Under the pieces are notes generated by a model, which did not search any database, was not told the origin of the DNA, and saw only the letters and a program-made list of their open reading frames with translations. From Alphaproteobacteria bacterium HGW-Alphaproteobacteria-1 (GTDB lineage: Bacteria; Pseudomonadota; Alphaproteobacteria; Rhodobacterales; Rhodobacteraceae), in assembly GCA_002842985.1 (NCBI GenBank), contig PHEQ01000012.1, positions 1 through 64,000 of the forward strand: a DNA stretch of 64,000 nt, in the 5' to 3' direction. The position numbers and the translations under genes were made by a program. How positions within the stretch are numbered: position 1 is the first letter of the stretch; every line of letters begins with the position of its first letter. Positions 63,143 through 64,000 of this stretch are shown one piece after another.

Positions 63143-64000
63143 CTATTCCGCCAGATGACAGGCCACGCGCGCACCGCCCAGTTCGCGCATCTCCGGGCGC
63201 TCGCGCCGGCAGCGCTCGACGGCGATGGGGCAGCGCGGGTGAAAGGCGCAGCCCGGCGGCGGGTTGATCGGGTCGGGGATCTCGCCCTTGGGCGGCTCGA
63301 TCTCGCGGCCGAACCCGTCCATCCGGGGTGCTGCGGCAAAGAGCATCTGCGTGTAGGGGTGGCGCGGGTTTGAAAACAACTCGCCGCGCGGCGCCTCCTC
63401 GACCAAGCGCCCGAGATAGAGCACGCCGATCACATCGGCCATATGCTGCACTACAGTCAGATCGTGGCTGATGAAGAGATAGGTGAGGCCAAACTCCTCG
63501 CGCAGGTCGCTCATCAGGTTGAGAACCTGCGCCTGCACGCTCACGTCAAGCGCCGAGGTGGGCTCGTCGCACACGATGATGCGCGGCTCGGACGCCAGCG
63601 CGCGGGCGATGCAGATGCGTTGTCGCTGGCCGCCGGAAAACTCGTGCGGGTATTTGTCGGCATCGATCGCCGCCAGCCCGACCTGCTCCAGCAGCCGCTC
63701 GGCAAGGCCCTGCGTATCGCCGCCCTGCACCGCCACCGGTTCTTCGATGATGCTGCGCACCCGCCAGCGCGGATTGAGCGAGGCAAAGGGATCCTGAAAG
63801 ATCATCTGGATATCCGCACGCACCCGCGCCACCGCCCCGGTATCGTGCGAATTGGCAAGGTCCACCCCATCCACCTCCACCGCACCGGAGGACGGTCGCA
63901 AAAGGCCCACCACCATCTTGCCGATGGTGGATTTGCCCGATCCGCTCTCGCCCACAAGGGCATAGACGGATTTTTCCGGCACCTCGAAAGAGACATCCGA
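63143..64000 (-). CDS. Dipeptide/oligopeptide ABC transporter ATPase, DppF-like (partial)
   Basis: The C-terminal 285 residues of an OppF/DppF ATPase: Walker A GESGSGKST, signature EFSGGQRQRICIARAL, Walker B IIVCDEPTSALDV, and a C-terminal C-X-F-H-P-R-C motif typical of the oligopeptide ATPase extension. The frame is open to base 64000 (SDVSFEVPEKS), so the N-terminus lies beyond the right edge. The rest of the transporter is expected there. Confidence 0.93.
   Translation of the reverse strand, partial: SDVSFEVPEKSVYALVGESGSGKSTIGKMVVGLLRPSSGAVEVDGVDLANSHDTGAVARVRADIQMIFQDPFASLNPRWRVRSIIEEPVAVQGGDTQGLAERLLEQVGLAAIDADKYPHEFSGGQRQRICIARALASEPRIIVCDEPTSALDVSVQAQVLNLMSDLREEFGLTYLFISHDLTVVQHMADVIGVLYLGRLVEEAPRGELFSNPRHPYTQMLFAAAPRMDGFGREIEPPKGEIPDPINPPPGCAFHPRCPIAVERCRRERPEMRELGGARVACHLAE

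Overview
The window reads as a chromosomal segment of a marine-type alphaproteobacterium of the Rhodobacterales (Roseobacter group). The evidence is high GC with strong GC3 bias, gene content typical of that group (MttB-family methyltransferase, TRAP transporter, several EamA permeases, PleD-like cyclase, AMP nucleosidase, TSUP plus TIGR02186 pair) and tight ATGA/GTGA/TAATG gene overlaps. No rRNA, tRNA, CRISPR array or intact insertion sequence was found.

Layout. 1-4.4 kb: the end of a tuf gene with its terminator, an ABC exporter, then the queuosine-precursor operon queC-queD-queE-queF behind what looks like a class-I preQ1 riboswitch. 4.4-19.4 kb: mainly housekeeping and small-molecule genes: a glycine-zipper lipoprotein, three EamA permeases, map, sfsA, a MoCF-domain protein, GNAT, AhpD-like and OmpA-like proteins, mtnP, a Tat-exported cysteine hydrolase with a divergent AraC regulator, a PleD-like cyclase whose two receiver domains both lack the phospho-aspartate, a HAD phosphatase and an MttB homologue. 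19.6-31.5 kb: a coherent module of response regulator and hybrid histidine kinase, divergent from an operon with a long-chain-type acyl-CoA synthetase, a complete branched-chain-type (Liv) ABC transporter, two small uncharacterised proteins and a PaaK-like ligase. It looks like regulated uptake coupled to CoA activation of an unidentified carboxylic acid.

31.5-46.5 kb: class II aldolase and VOC protein, amn, a HU-type protein, then the ribosomal block rpmC-rpsQ-rplN-rplX-rplE-rpsN-rpsH-rplF-rplR-rpsE-rpmD, cut off from the rest of the S10/spc operon. It is followed by a GFA-like protein, MarC, a secreted vWA protein, an isomerase, rpmI-rplT, thiC with a TPP riboswitch, and a two-gene polysaccharide-initiation pair. 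46.5-64 kb: a decayed tyrosine-recombinase remnant, a PEP mutase/ICL-family enzyme with a DctPQM TRAP transporter, a TSUP/TIGR02186 pair, nfu-tsaB-rimI (tsaB apparently starting at CTG), a UspA protein, rimO, AsmA, a methyltransferase, a geranylgeranyl-reductase-family oxidoreductase, an Lrp regulator divergent from an amino-acid dehydrogenase, a secreted protein with two tandem uncharacterised domains, and the end of a Dpp/Opp ATPase running off the right edge.

The items most worth attention are the preQ1 riboswitch, the kinase-ligase-transporter module with its undescribed small components and operator-like palindrome, the CTG start of tsaB, the doubly degenerate PleD homologue, the tandem-domain secreted protein, and several recurring intergenic sequence elements.
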